Below are positions 10,724 to 21,648 of a stretch of 64,000 bases of DNA, one piece after another. The stretch covers positions 117,024,173 through 117,088,172 of the forward strand of contig NC_133156.1 in the NCBI RefSeq assembly GCF_040802235.1, given 5' to 3'. Source of the stretch: Manis javanica. Lineage: Eukaryota > Chordata > Mammalia > Pholidota > Manidae. Positions within the stretch are counted from its first letter, which is position 1; every line of letters begins with the position of its first letter. The notes under the pieces were generated by a model that saw only the letters and a list, made by a program, of their open reading frames with translations, was not told the origin of the DNA and ran no database searches. Both the position numbers and the translations under genes were made by a program.

Positions 10724-12359
10724 CTTAGAAGTAATTTGAAACTCCATCAAATTCTTTTTTCCTTCACCATTCTAATAAATATTAAAAATAGTTATTTTGT
10801 AAAACTTAAAGAACACTTGAGAATTGTATGTTAGACCTGAGATTTGGTCTCTCTACAACTTAAAAAAAAAAACACTTTGTCTGAGTTAAGTACATTCAAC
10901 TACTTTTCTGCTTGTCTTAGTAGATGTAAAAGTGAATTATTTTGCTGATGGAGGACCTTGGATGTATTGTTATAATCCTAGGTTTGAAGATGTACAAAAC
11001 AGGACAAGTGTTTCTGGAATAACCAATGACATTCAAGTGTCTAGAAACCAGATCTATCACATTCAAAACTGTTTCCTAGGTTCTTGCACAGTACATGGCA
11101 TACAGCAGGAAGAATTCTAGTCAAATCTCTGGCTTTTATAGCTTTAATTCAGGGTGTCCTCTTCCTCCTATTATCAGATGTGGAAAACCAAAGTGAATTG
11201 ATATTGCTGGTTACCCGGGATCTGATTAAATGCAGTTTTACTAAATACTGAGTCCATTGTTGGGCTATTCACCCCAAATAATAAATTTGCAATCTTTATT
11301 ATTTTTATTAATACAAATTATCAACCCTATTTGAGGAATAGTATTGAGAAGAATGAAATTTGGAAAACATTGAGCATAGGGAAATAGAAAAAGGAAATTG
11401 ATAATTCCCAGAGGAAATGGAGCCCCTGATAACACCTTATGATTTAAGATTCAAATGAAATGATCTCAATCACATAATTTAAGAGACTAAACTTCTTTTC
11501 TATTTTTTCCAGGGATTCCTTGAAAGAGAGGAGGCTTACATTTCTTAGTCACTTGGTCCCAAGTTTCTGCTTCTGCCAAACCAATTGAATTTGATAATTA
11601 TCTTGCCTGGCCCTCAGATACTGTCCCTGTTCTGTGCCCTGGCTCAGTGAGGACCTACACATGGTAACAGATTTTAATGCAGATTTGGGATATGGTTGAG
11701 GTTACACCTATCACAAACAGAAACACTTTTAATTTAATAATAATGTGTTCCTATTTTTAAGTATCCTCTGCCACTCTCACAGTGGGACTCTCTCCCTGAA
11801 TAACATTTCTCCTTGTGCTTTCGTCACCTACCGTGTTACCCTGCTCCCTCCCTTGGTGGCCCATGCTAATGTCCTCTCCTCTCCACTCTGATTACTTATT
11901 CCAGTCACTGAATTCTATCTTTTTCCAGACTATGCCCACTTATCAATGAGCTCATGTTAATTTTATAAATGAAGAAGGCTCTCTCTAGGATACTACCCTG
12001 GTAAAAACTGAGAAAAAAAAAAAGACTATGAAATACATACTTAGAACTAGTACATTTACCCTAAATAAATATGTTATGGTAGTACACATTGGCTTTCCTT
12101 GGCTTTCTCCCTTTCCTCAAACATCTCTCCTTTTTCCTTATCCTTCAACTTTCTGTTACATTTCTCTTAATTATGGAGGGAAAAAATTGCTGTGGCCAGA
12201 AAAGAATTTTTATGAAAAATTTTATTTTCACATTATAACATAACAAAATCATGGTTTTCAACCATACAAAGTGGTAATTAATAACAAACTCATACCTGTC
12301 AGTTAGTAAGGGTTTTCAAGATTAAAGACTGGTTTCTTTTATTTCCCCACTCCTATTTT
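10724..12359. other. unassigned intergenic sequence
   Basis: About 1.6 kb without a recognised gene or repeat. The pyrimidine-rich stretch 11740-11940 and the short frames at 10932-11120 and 12028-12243 show no motif. Confidence 0.5.
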
Positions 12360-12965
12360 TATTTCTTTCATTTGTTAAACTACTTTATTGAGCTATACAT
12401 ATTTAATATATACAGTGTGACACGTTTGGAGATAAGTATACAATAAGTATATACTTGTGTTTGAAACCATCACCATAATCTATGCCATTAACATATTCAT
12501 CACCTTCAAAAGTTTCTTCTTGCACTCATTATATTTTGTGTGTGAGTTTTTTGATTACTGATTCAGTCTCATTTGTTATCAGTCTGTTCAGGCTTTCTAT
12601 TTCTTCTTCAGTCAGTCTAGTTAGGTGCATGCTTTTAGGAATTAATTCATTTCTTCCAGGTTGTTCAATTTATATATATTACTATTATGTATATAACTAT
12701 GTATAACTGTTCATAATAGTTCCTTCTGCTATTTTTTATTTCTGTGGCATCAGTTAAAATGTCTCCCATTCCACTTCTGATTTTCTTTATTTGAGTCTTC
12801 TGGGTTTTTTTAAATCAGTTTAGCTAAGGGTTTGTCAATGATATATTGCTTATCTTTTTTTAAAAACCAACCATTAGTTTCATTTATTTTTTTCCTATTA
12901 TTTTTTGTATACTACTTCAATTATTGCTGCTCTAATCTTCATTATTCTTTCCTTCTGCTAGCTTT
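12360..12965 (-). mobile_element. L1 LINE fragment, antisense, internally rearranged
   Basis: 12360-12520 matches the antisense of an old L1 3' UTR ('actttattgagctatacata' and 'tttgaaaccatcaccataat'). From about 12535 the text becomes the antisense of central L1 ORF2, with 'ttctgctagctttggg' at the end. The intervening ORF2 3' half is missing, so this is a deletion or two adjacent fragments. Confidence 0.7.
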
Positions 12966-13589
12966 GGGCAGGTTTTAGAGTTCCTTAAAAAGGAGGGACA
13001 CAGAAAAATTGTACTTGGGGATGATTATACAGTGGGAAATTAATGGCAAATGGAAGGTGAGACTATTTGTAATTTGTGAAAATCTGACAGGCAATTTGTA
13101 TTGTTGGTTCCTTAAAACAGTTTTAAAAAAAGAAAAACTGGCAATATTTGACCAAGTATAATCTCTGCAGAAGTACTCCACTCCTATTCCTGTCCAGTGA
13201 TATTTTCTGGCTCTGTTGGTGTTTGGGCAGAAGAAGAGGGAACCACACAATGAATTAATGCACTTCCAAAAGGCTCTTATTAAATACTAAAGTATCCTTC
13301 CAAACCAGAGATGGCTACTTACATATTATTCATGTTGATAACAGTATTTAAATGGAAACTTTTCTAAGGATCCAGATGGATACTTCATGAATTATACCTC
13401 ATGAAATGAGAACACTTAATTCAGTTCTAAGGGTTTTCACATGGCCAATTGATGCATTTTCAAATTTGGGAACAATCTGTAAAATACTGTAATGCTCATG
13501 CTTGGATGATCAGTGATTAGAAGAAGGGAAAGGCAGGAACATTTAAGTCTCACCTGAAGAACTTTCTTTTTCTTTCTTTTTTTAACAGA
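12966..13589. other. unassigned intergenic sequence
   Basis: No recognised feature. A 91-codon minus frame (12975-13250) has no motif. Confidence 0.5.
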
Positions 13590-13925
13590 GGAAAGCACAA
13601 ACACAGTCCCCCACTACCACAAATTAAGCAGTTGAGTTTCCCATATCTGGGAAAATTGCAGGGGTCAGCCCAGCTGGAGTGCAATGGATAAGTCTCGCCC
13701 AGGGAAAAATCACCTTTGTAATCATGGTATCTCCCCTGCTAGGTAAATATGAGGAACTTTTCAAAAGAGAAGATCCCCACATTTTGCCAGAAATTGTGAC
13801 CACTGTATGTAGAGAGGTATAAGTCCCTGTGCAACATGCACAGCAGATGATTCTGATGCAAATATCCCACACGTCAGGATCTGCCAGAAGAAACCCTACC
13901 TGGTGTAAACAATCCAAACACTATC
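13590..13925 (-). mobile_element. LTR fragment, antisense (ERVL-like, probable)
   Basis: The plus-strand order CACAGTCCCCCACTACCACA, 'gagtttcccatatctgggaa', 'gcaggggtcagcccagctgg', AGTGCAATGGATAAG is the reverse of a known mammalian ERV LTR tail in which a GGGCTGACCCCTGC segment precedes GGGAAACTCGACTGC. A 97-codon minus frame over it is probably a by-product. It does not resemble the 5' LTR of the gag-protease fossil at 15-16.5 kb, so it is probably from a separate insertion. Confidence 0.5.
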
Positions 13926-14104
13926 TGTTTTGCTTTTCCGTTCAGTTTTTCAGGTAAATTAGCAAAATTCCATTCTGTTCTTCAGAAAGATTGAATCAGA
14001 ACAACTTCAGAGATACTGTGATATCTCAAAAGAGATCATTTCAAATGGTCTCCAGGGGATTATAATAATCCATTGGTTTCCTACTGGATCTGGGATCCCG
14101 TGCT

Positions 14105-14275
14105 CCAGAGTAGTATTTCTCAAAGTTGATTGAAGAATCACTTAAATCAGCAACACCTGAGCGTTAGATAAAATGCAGATTTCTGGGCTCCATCCCAGGT
14201 TCACAGACTCAAAATCTCTGGTACAAGGCTTACAGCAACCAATTTGTAACTGGCTCTGTCTCTTATGTTTGAAAA
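14105..14275 (+). mobile_element. MER5-like hAT-Charlie element
   Basis: The pattern 'agtagtatttctcaaagttg', 'gaagaatcac', 'aaatgcagatttctgggctc', 'actcaaaatctctggtacaa' is the characteristic order of MER5-type non-autonomous hAT elements (TTCTCAAA, GAATCACCTGG, GATGCCCAGGCC, GAATCTCTGGGG). The right inverted repeat has decayed. Confidence 0.7.
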
Positions 14276-14955
14276 TATACTGGAAAACTAAGTTTTTAAA
14301 GGATCAAAGCTAAAGTAAAGACAGTTGTAGGACTGGCTGTCCTATTAGGAATGTCAAGATGACCAGCAGGATGCCACGTTCATATTAGGTGGGTATAAGA
14401 CAGACAGGTTTACTCCATTGTCTGTAATGAAAGGGCAAGGGGCAAAAAGTGAAAATCAGCAAAAGGCATTCATACGAAGGCACAGAAGTCTCTGTGGGGA
14501 GTTCTAAGGGCCATGAGCTGAACAGGATGAACTCAAGAACTTCAGGGCTCACTCTCAGAGTTAGAGGTTAGTCACAGGATAATGAGGTGACTTTCGTGAG
14601 ATATCTTCCTTGTCATTGTCTTAATCAGGGCTCTTTGGTTTGCAAAGTAAGGAGAACCACTCAGGGTAGTTCAAATAAAGGGAAGTTTAGTGTAAGGATG
14701 CTCGCAGAATGAGAAGTGGATGAAATTTAAAAACACAAGGACTCAATGTTAGAGATAGAGGGTATTTCTGGATTGAAGTAGGCTTTAAATGCCTACAAAC
14801 AGGAACTTAAAGACTGTAACTCTGGTACTTTTCTATTAGCAACACTCAGCTGCTGTCTACTCTCTGGGGGTACTCTAGCTTTTCTGTGTTAAAACGAGTA
14901 TTTCTTTGATTTCCATTCATTTTTTCCAAACTGGGAATCTAACTGACTAAGCCAA
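14276..14955. other. unassigned sequence, possible diverged repeat from 14.6 kb
   Basis: From about 14610, 'cttaatcagggctctttggt' and AACCACTCAGGGTAGTTCAA recall a common mammalian interspersed repeat (CAGGGCTC, GGTTGCAAGTAAC, AACCCACTC). I cannot assign a family. Nothing is recognised in 14276-14600. Confidence 0.4.
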
Positions 14956-15059
14956 TTGTTGGTGTGTTTGTTTCTAAAAGTTGGCCAACCTGTGGATCAG
15001 GTTGCTATCACTGCTTTAATCAAATGTGGTGAAGGAAGGTGGGGACATGGAATGGGGGG

Positions 15060-15123
15060 GCCAGTCTGTCTTGCCAATGGGTTTCAGTACCTGTGTCTAC
15101 CAGAATCAGGACACACTGTATGT
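15060..15123 (-). pseudogene. retroviral aspartic protease active-site relic
   Basis: In another frame from the gag tail, the minus strand encodes LILVDTGTE, with the DTG catalytic triplet at 15097-15089. A hydrophobic run followed by D-T/S-G is the retroviral aspartic protease signature. The position just downstream of gag fits gag-pro order, with the change of frame either natural or decay. Only a few dozen codons survive before stops. Confidence 0.6.
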
Positions 15124-16066
15124 TCATGGGGACCAATGGATGTATTTTAACATGTGGCCTCCGGATCCTCCCTGGTCCGCCAGGGCAGGTAACTTTATCT
15201 TCCCCTCAATCCAACTGTGTGCCCCAATCATCTTCCTGTGTGGCGCAAGTGAGGTTGGCTCATTCTCCAGCAGTAAGTCTTGCAAACACACAGGCTGGAC
15301 TTGTGGCTCCGACTCTGGTCTCTGCCTTTTCATTCTCAGTGGCTGGAACTGCTGCTACGGTGTCAGTTGTTGCCACAGCTCCAGTAAGATTCTACTTGAT
15401 TTCCCACCTAATTTCCTTCTGTCTGCTCCTGCCCATATCAAATCAACCCAAATCTGGGTCCTCGTAACCTTCACAGGGCCCTTTAAATTCTTCCTCTGAG
15501 TAGCAGACCTTTTCTGTGCCCTCATTACTTCAGCCTCTCCCATGTCTGCTACTTTACAGGTAACTTCACTTATGGGCTTCCCTAAGTGAGGGGCAAGAAT
15601 GGCCACTTGAGGCCCAAAGAGAGATGTGAGAACCATTTGAAGCACATTTCTCATCCCTACAGTAAAAGGCTTCTCATCTGAGCCATAATTCTCTGGACTA
15701 TAGATGGCATTTTTCATGCCTAGCTTCTGTAACCCCTGTTGGAGCTCATCATAGGTCTGCTATCTAGCAGGGGAGGACCCTGATTGGGCCACACAGCACG
15801 AAGTGCAGCCATAAGCCAATTGATGAGGGAGTGATACCCTGGGGTCTGATGTGTATTTTGTAATCGCTGCCTCAAGGCAGGATGAACTGTCGGGGAAGCC
15901 AGCTTTCTCATCTCTGATTCAGACAGCACAATTCCATCCACCCCTAAATCCCAAAGATGCAGGAGCCAAGCTGATATTGACTTAAAGGGCTTCTGCTAAA
16001 ACTGGGAGCCCAAATCTACCAGCTCAGTCTGAGTATAGGGGCAAAGCATATAGTGCTCCATGACCT
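15124..16066 (-). pseudogene. endogenous retroviral gag relic
   Basis: The frame can be followed from an ATG near 16066, through a TAG at about 16000, a long open section from 15941 to about 15760, a one-base frame change near 15750-15765, a second open section (15717-15358) closed by TAG at 15355-15357, and the same frame again to about 15124. The translated pieces form a continuous capsid-like protein rich in basic and tryptophan residues (for example KVTRTQIWVDLI and LLELWQQLTP), which I recognise as Gag-type of the ERV-L kind. Gag builds the viral core. Here it is inactivated by two stops and one frameshift. The 157-codon plus-strand frame at 15026-15499 is its antisense shadow. Confidence 0.7.
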
Positions 16067-16084
16067 GGGGAGGGGTCTGCACCT

Positions 16085-16560
16085 CTCCCAGAGGAACCCT
16101 TGGTTGCTGTGTCTTTATTTTCTTTACAACCACTGGGCATGCTTTATCTCAGAGCAAGTCTTCATGCAGCAAGCCAGTCTCTGCCTCTAGGCCTCTCTTC
16201 CCCTGCAGCCATCTCAGTCTCTGTCCTTGGCACTACCACCACTCCAGCCTCTGCTCTCCTGCAGCCTTGCAGCCCTGCAGCCATGCAGCAGCCCAGAGCA
16301 CTGGGTGGCACTCTTTATATAGAGTCATTAACAACATATTATTTACACGTGTGTAGTGAGCAAGCCGACCAGAGCCAGGTAAAATCCTGACCATAGGAAC
16401 CTTCACTTTCTCCACATAGCTACTTGACTCAAATATCTGCTTTGGAAGCAAGGGGTACTGGGAAAAACAGATTTTTTAAAACCAGAGAGTGTGGACAATA
16501 GACAGGCAGAGTAATCATATTTGGGTCTTTCTCTTTTGAATTGAACCACTTATATTAACT
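16085..16560 (-). mobile_element. 5' LTR of the antisense retroviral fragment
   Basis: On the minus strand a TATA box CTATATAAAGAG lies at about 16324-16313 and AATAAA at 16119-16114, 200 bases downstream, with GC-rich R/U5 sequence between them. A run of TGCAGCC-like 7-8 base units (16255-16290) sits just after the TATA box. The U3 edge near 16560 is not defined. The LTR directly precedes gag. Confidence 0.6.
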
Positions 16561-17547
16561 TTAGTCTTCTCCTGGACACATGGTAACTTTGCTTCATCTC
16601 TCACATTGGGGCCCATGAGAGAAACAGAGAGACCAACCTGTTTAGGAATTCAGGGGAAGAACTGGAATCCTAACAGACAGGACACTGTCTACTGACTGAA
16701 ACTCAGGAGACAGTCAGAGCTCATTGTTTTGGCCTGTATGTCAACAAATTTGTACATCTCAGAATTAGGCCCATACAAACAACTTGAGAGGTCTTCACCC
16801 TACCTTTTATTTAATTCGTCTTTGTAATTCAGAGTTAGTGTATGTGATTTCAGAATATGTTTCAGTATCTTCTGCCAATTGCAACACTGATGGCTTTGGT
16901 ATCTTAAATCATGCTAACATTAAAATGACTTCTTTTTGGATACATTTCAGTAGATCTATATAATTTTCTCTTAGTTTTTGTAGCTGGTTGGAAAAAGTCT
17001 ATGTGATGCCAGCAATTCCCATGTCTCAGTACAACAGATGCTTCTTTCTGCTCACATTCCATAGGAAGTCCTTTTGAGACATAGCAAAGACCAATTTTAT
17101 TTAGACTTGTGAAAACATGAAGGTGTTCCAGCCACTTATCTTCTCTTTTATGACAAATAACATGAAAAATAATTTTGTTCTTCTTTCATCACGAGAAATT
17201 CTAATCCTACCCTGTCTATATGCTTTTGAGAAAATCAGTGACTGGTTTTCTAAGAAAAAATTAAAAGAATGATAATTATTAAATTACCTCAAATATGTTC
17301 AATAATGAAGAGAAAAGGAAAATATATCTAAAAGGGTAAAAACTGAAGCATGTAGAAGTAAAAAAATTACATCATATGTCCGGGCACTAGAGTCTAGGCT
17401 ATAGAGTCTAGCCCCAACTGTGACATTAACTTTCTCTTCTTGGACAAAGTCACCGAAAACTCCTGAAAAAATAATGAGTTGTTTTGGTTCTTTAAACTAT
17501 AGAGTATTAGAAGTTATTATGTGAATATTTTTGTGTATATAAAGAGT
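16561..17547. other. unassigned intergenic sequence
   Basis: Nothing recognised. AT-rich from 16800 onward. Confidence 0.5.
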
Positions 17548-17572
17548 GTATATATATATATATATATATATG
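17548..17572. repeat. (TA)n microsatellite
   Basis: About 12 uninterrupted TA units, flanked by TGTATATAAAGAGTG and TGTATTAATG. Confidence 0.95.
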
Positions 17573-17732
17573 TATTAATGTATGTTTATATATAAAATAC
17601 ATTTTGCATATAATTTGCCATCAGAAAACTCAGATTTTCTATGTAATTTCTTTACAAACTCAGGCTTTCTTTGGAAGACCCAGGACTATGTGCTAAGAAC
17701 TTTGAATGTCAGTCAACAATCAGTGTTAATTA

Positions 17733-17770
17733 ATCCATCCATCCATCCATTTTCCATCCATCCATCCATT
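17733..17770. repeat. (ATCC)n microsatellite, interrupted
   Basis: Tetranucleotide ATCC/TCCA units are broken once by TTTTCC in the middle. Confidence 0.95.
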
Positions 17771-18199
17771 CAGTGTCCCCCAAACTAAGATAATAGACAG
17801 TGACATGATGAGGTTTTATATCTCAGGGGAGAGGAAATAAGAAATCATTCCAGTTTTACTTTGTTGTAGTTATTTATTTGTTTGTTCCTTACTTTAAATT
17901 TTGGTTTTCATTTTATAGAAAATTGGATTGTTAGGCAATGAGTCCCTGAAGAATTAGGTATATCCTTATCTACCCCAGGGACTAGTGGGAGTACTCAATA
18001 AGTAATTGAAAGCATGACTACATAAATATATGCATTAATGTATTTCAGAGACCAAAATGCTAGAAGCTCTCTATGACCCATGCCTTTTGAAGAGTTCTTG
18101 TCCAAGGTTTATTGTGAAAGATTAGACCAAAGACTGGAAGAATGGAACATTTCTTATTCTTCTTCTATTCAAATTTCCTTACATTTGAGCACTGGGGGA
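17771..18199. other. unassigned intergenic sequence
   Basis: No gene or repeat recognised. Confidence 0.5.
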
Positions 18200-18260
18200 C
18201 AATGGAGGGAGGAGAAAGGAGAGGAAAAGGAAGAGAAGAGGGAATTGGGAAAAACATTCT
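18200..18260 (+). repeat. purine-rich (GGA/GAA) tract
   Basis: Nearly pure A/G for about 50 bases (for example GGAGAAAGGAGAGGAAAAGG). It is responsible for the glutamate-rich frame seen on this strand. Confidence 0.8.
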
Positions 18261-20842
18261 GAAATGCTCTATGCATGGTCAGAAGAGGAGAATGTTAAAG
18301 ACTTCAGATGATACATCAGAGCAGCATTACCACTAGCTCCCCTAACCCTTCCACTCATCTCCCTTCAAATCCAAGTCTTTTCTCTTTTAAGAATAATGAA
18401 AATGTACTGATGATATAGATGAGTGCTAATCCAATTGAAATATCAATTTTATAATGAAAATTTAGAAATAAAGACAGTTCTTTCCAAATTCTGCATTCCT
18501 GTGGCCAGTCGAACCTTTCCTAGGTTTAAATTATAGCAAAGAAGAGAGCAATATTTATAGTTGACTTTGGCATTGTGGGAACATATGTAACCTCAAACTC
18601 AAGGGATGCTGGGACTTCAGAGGCAAGCTGGCAAAGAAAGGAGCACATGTTAGGTCAAACTGGCACAAGGGAACTGGAGAGAAATGTAAAACAGGCTACT
18701 TGTGGTTGTCTTTGCAAAAGCATTTAGCTTTTAGTCATTTTTATTGCAAGTAGTATCTAGTTACAGTGATGTGGCCATGGGAGCTTAAAAAACAAGCACT
18801 GCCATTCTATTTTATTATTCTTGCCTACATGTAAACTGGATGCATTTAAGGCCTAGACTTTTCAGTACATGATTTCTTTTGTAGGCATGATAGTCTCCAA
18901 TCATTTTGCGAAGGACACCTGTTCATCTTTGTGCAGGCACTCAGTGGAAGTCTATAAAATTATAAGAGATGATTAGATGAAATACATGTTGGATTTTAAA
19001 AGCTACACCTAATTACCCATGAGTATCTCCCCAGAGATCTCTTTTTAGTAGCACAAAAAATATGTCTTTTGGGCTGAAGGACAATGGCAGCCATTACAGT
19101 CCATTATAGAGTAAAATTAGCACTTAGGTAAAATTTGGTCACTTTACAGAATCCAAAGGAGTCTGTGATGTTTCTGCTTATCAAAGAAGATTCTGAAAAG
19201 TTATCTATGTTGTTGATACCACGGATACAAAATTAGATCCTAAAATGTAGCCAGACTCACTGCTACTATAAATTCAGCAAACTGAAATCTTTTTAGGGGT
19301 AAAAAATACAAGAAGAAATAGTTTACAAATCTAAGAATAACAAAGTTTGACAATTACTACAAAGACAAAATTAAGAATAAATAAGCCTTAGGTTTGGTCT
19401 TGATCATAACATCAAGAAGGTTGCCCTTGAGAACAAGTGGCTTGAAATATGCCCTTTAACTGAACAGCAAATAGAAAATGTTACATCTGTGAGCTGTGGG
19501 GGAATGATAGCAATTAACAATTAACCCTAAAATTTAAATAAGACCTGATCAAAACCTGCTACTGGAAATCTAGGACTTCTGTTTTAAAATCCTTTTTTTC
19601 AAAGGTTGATTTCTACTGAGGATTGGATTCTTAGCATTCCTTTGCAGAGACATTTCAATTAAAGATAGGAATTTGTGCCTTTGGCCCAGTTACCCCTGAC
19701 CTTTCTAAATTAAATCCATAGTCACAGCAACAGCTCTTTCTATCCTGGAACATACTGAACCTGTTATCAAATTCTGGCATAAATCTAATACCCTATGATA
19801 ATTCTAAAATTTTTCTGAGCCTCCACTTTTAGGATCTGATGATAGTGACAGTGAGGGGGGCAAAAATAAGAAGCCACTTTAGACAATAATTTGCTGAATT
19901 ATTCAACTTGTTTAGCAAGTTAGAAAGACTTTGAAACCCCTCAAAACCCAGATGAAAAAAATTCCTGAAATAGAGCCTTGTGCCACTAAAATGTCTAGGT
20001 GCCCAGCTATATAAATTAGGTATTATAGTTGAGCCAGCAGTAGTGGTTCCTAAAAATCAAGTTGCAAAAATGGTGTTTTGCCATGTTTCATAAATCTAAG
20101 ATCTGTTGAAGTCTGTGCAGTTTGTTATGCTCAAAAGAGTACCAAAATATTACACTATTAAAGTGTCTTAACTTTTTTAAATTTGAGTTGTAACTTGGTT
20201 TGTTGCTTTCATTCTGATATCCCAAGGAACCCTGAATGATAAAATGTTACAGAGGCCATATCATATCTGTGTTCTGCAGGTTTGGAGCATGAAGGTAAAT
20301 GAGGGATAGCTTCTACCCAATGAGGGTGTGTGGATCAGTGAAAACTGTATCATATAAACCTTTGGTCACTGAGGCCACTGAGCCCAATTTACCATCAAAT
20401 CCGGGGATCCCCTCAAGAGCATCTTTTGACTGACAGTTTTCAAGCCTCTGCTTAGATTCTTCAGTGAAGATGAGTTTATTTACTCCTCAAGTGACTCAGT
20501 GCATTTTTGCTGGGCAGATAATATTAATATTAGTAAAATAAAGTAATAAATATTAATGAGGTAAATTTTATTTGTTCATTCATGTTAAGCTGAAATCTTT
20601 CTCCTGCTAACTTCTATAATCTCCACAAGAAAATAAAGTCTTTAGTTTACAAAAATATGAGCGATGTTCTTTTGTATTTGTTCCTTCTCCTTAGACTTCT
20701 TGTATAATTGTCTAATTTGCATATCACTCCTGTGCATTTAAAAAATTCATCAAAAACAATGACAGATATCCACAGGAAGACCACCACAGTAATGCATCTC
20801 AAAGCCAGAGAGTTATAAATTTCAACAGTATGCATGATGCCT
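18261..20842. other. large unassigned stretch
   Basis: About 2.6 kb with no recognised repeat, unusual for this window. It is AT-rich with no open frame above about 60 codons. It could be ancient decayed repeat or single-copy, possibly conserved non-coding, sequence. Confidence 0.45.
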
Positions 20843-20990
20843 AGGAGCATAGTCTCTGGGGCTAGGCCACCCTATTTTGAATCCCAGCTCTGCCCCTTAC
20901 TAGCTGTAAATGTTCTAATGAGTTATTTAACCTCACTGTGACTCAGTAAAGTGGAGCTAATATTATCTACTTCATAGTAGGAGGGTCAAA
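20843..20990 (+). mobile_element. MIR SINE
   Basis: The order 'agcatagtctctggggctag', 'ttgaatcccagctctgcccc', TTACTAGCTGTAAATG, 'ttatttaacctcactgtgac', TCAGTAAAGTGGAGCTAATA follows the tRNA-derived MIR core closely (box B-like, CTTACTAGCTGTGTGACC, then CCTCAGTTTCCTC). Confidence 0.85.
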
Positions 20991-21620
20991 AGAGCTATCT
21001 CTGAAATATTTAGAATGCCTTGTTTATAAAAATAATACTTTGGCTCATTGTGAAGAAAAATGTTAATGATCAAAAGAGAAGAGTACATTTCTTTGCACAA
21101 GTAGGAATTTGAGCAGAAGTGAGATACCTGCTTCATAGGATTGTGCAGTCTTGCATCATACACCTGTTTGAACTAAGATTGAATTAAGGCATCTTCCAAA
21201 TTTAAGATCTCAATTTAACTATAAGCAATCCAAGGCAAATTCACTTAAGACCAGGTTTATAACTTTCCCTAAAACACTTAAAAATAAGTAAGAATTGGCA
21301 ACAATGACACCTTATATAGCCATAATTCTATTTCACTCTTTAAGCCTCCTTTATTTGAACTCTGAGCTCATTCAGAGAGTAAAAAGCTCCAAAATGGCTT
21401 TTGGAGCCAATGAGTAGGAAAAAGGCATGTACTTAAGGAAGTTCATGGTGCCTTCATGTAGGGACAGTAATTGGCCCTCATCTGCCCAGACCAACAGGCA
21501 TGGCAGCTGTGAAATTAGTGTTCTGAAACAAACAAAGCTTCATTTGTTTTAGAATATTCTATAATTCACCAACTCTGACACTAAGTTTGTTTTTTTCCTT
21601 CCCAGAAAACAAAAATAGCA
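20991..21620. other. unassigned intergenic sequence
   Basis: Nothing recognised. Confidence 0.5.
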
Positions 21621-21648
21621 GTAATAATAATAATAATAATAATAATAA
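21621..21648. repeat. (TAA)n microsatellite
   Basis: Nine uninterrupted TAA/AAT units after AATAGCAG. On the minus strand they give a leucine run in a spurious frame. Confidence 0.95.

Larger units (their letters stand above)
14960..16560 (-). mobile_element. endogenous retrovirus fragment, antisense: 5' LTR, gag and protease start
   Basis: Read on the minus strand, the order is an LTR (about 16560-16085), a gag-like coding relic (16066-15124) and the start of a retroviral protease (DTG triad at 15097-15089). Nothing recognisable as reverse transcriptase or a matching 3' LTR follows, so the element is truncated. The gag relic looks like the ERV-L (class III) type by memory; the class is not proven. 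No primer-binding site or leader is evident between LTR and gag, suggesting a deletion there. Confidence 0.65.

Noticed and set aside
13590..13925. 3' LTR partner of the antisense gag-protease fossil
   Set aside because: Its sequence order does not resemble the LTR at 16085-16560, and more than 1 kb of unrelated text, including a MER5-like element, lies between.
15026..15499. 157-codon plus-strand open frame
   Set aside because: It lies exactly antisense to the retroviral gag/protease relic, overlaps a second plus frame (15039-15467), and has no motif. It is a shadow.
20843..20990. tRNA gene
   Set aside because: The tRNA-like text is the head of a MIR SINE. No cloverleaf or intact A/B boxes remain.
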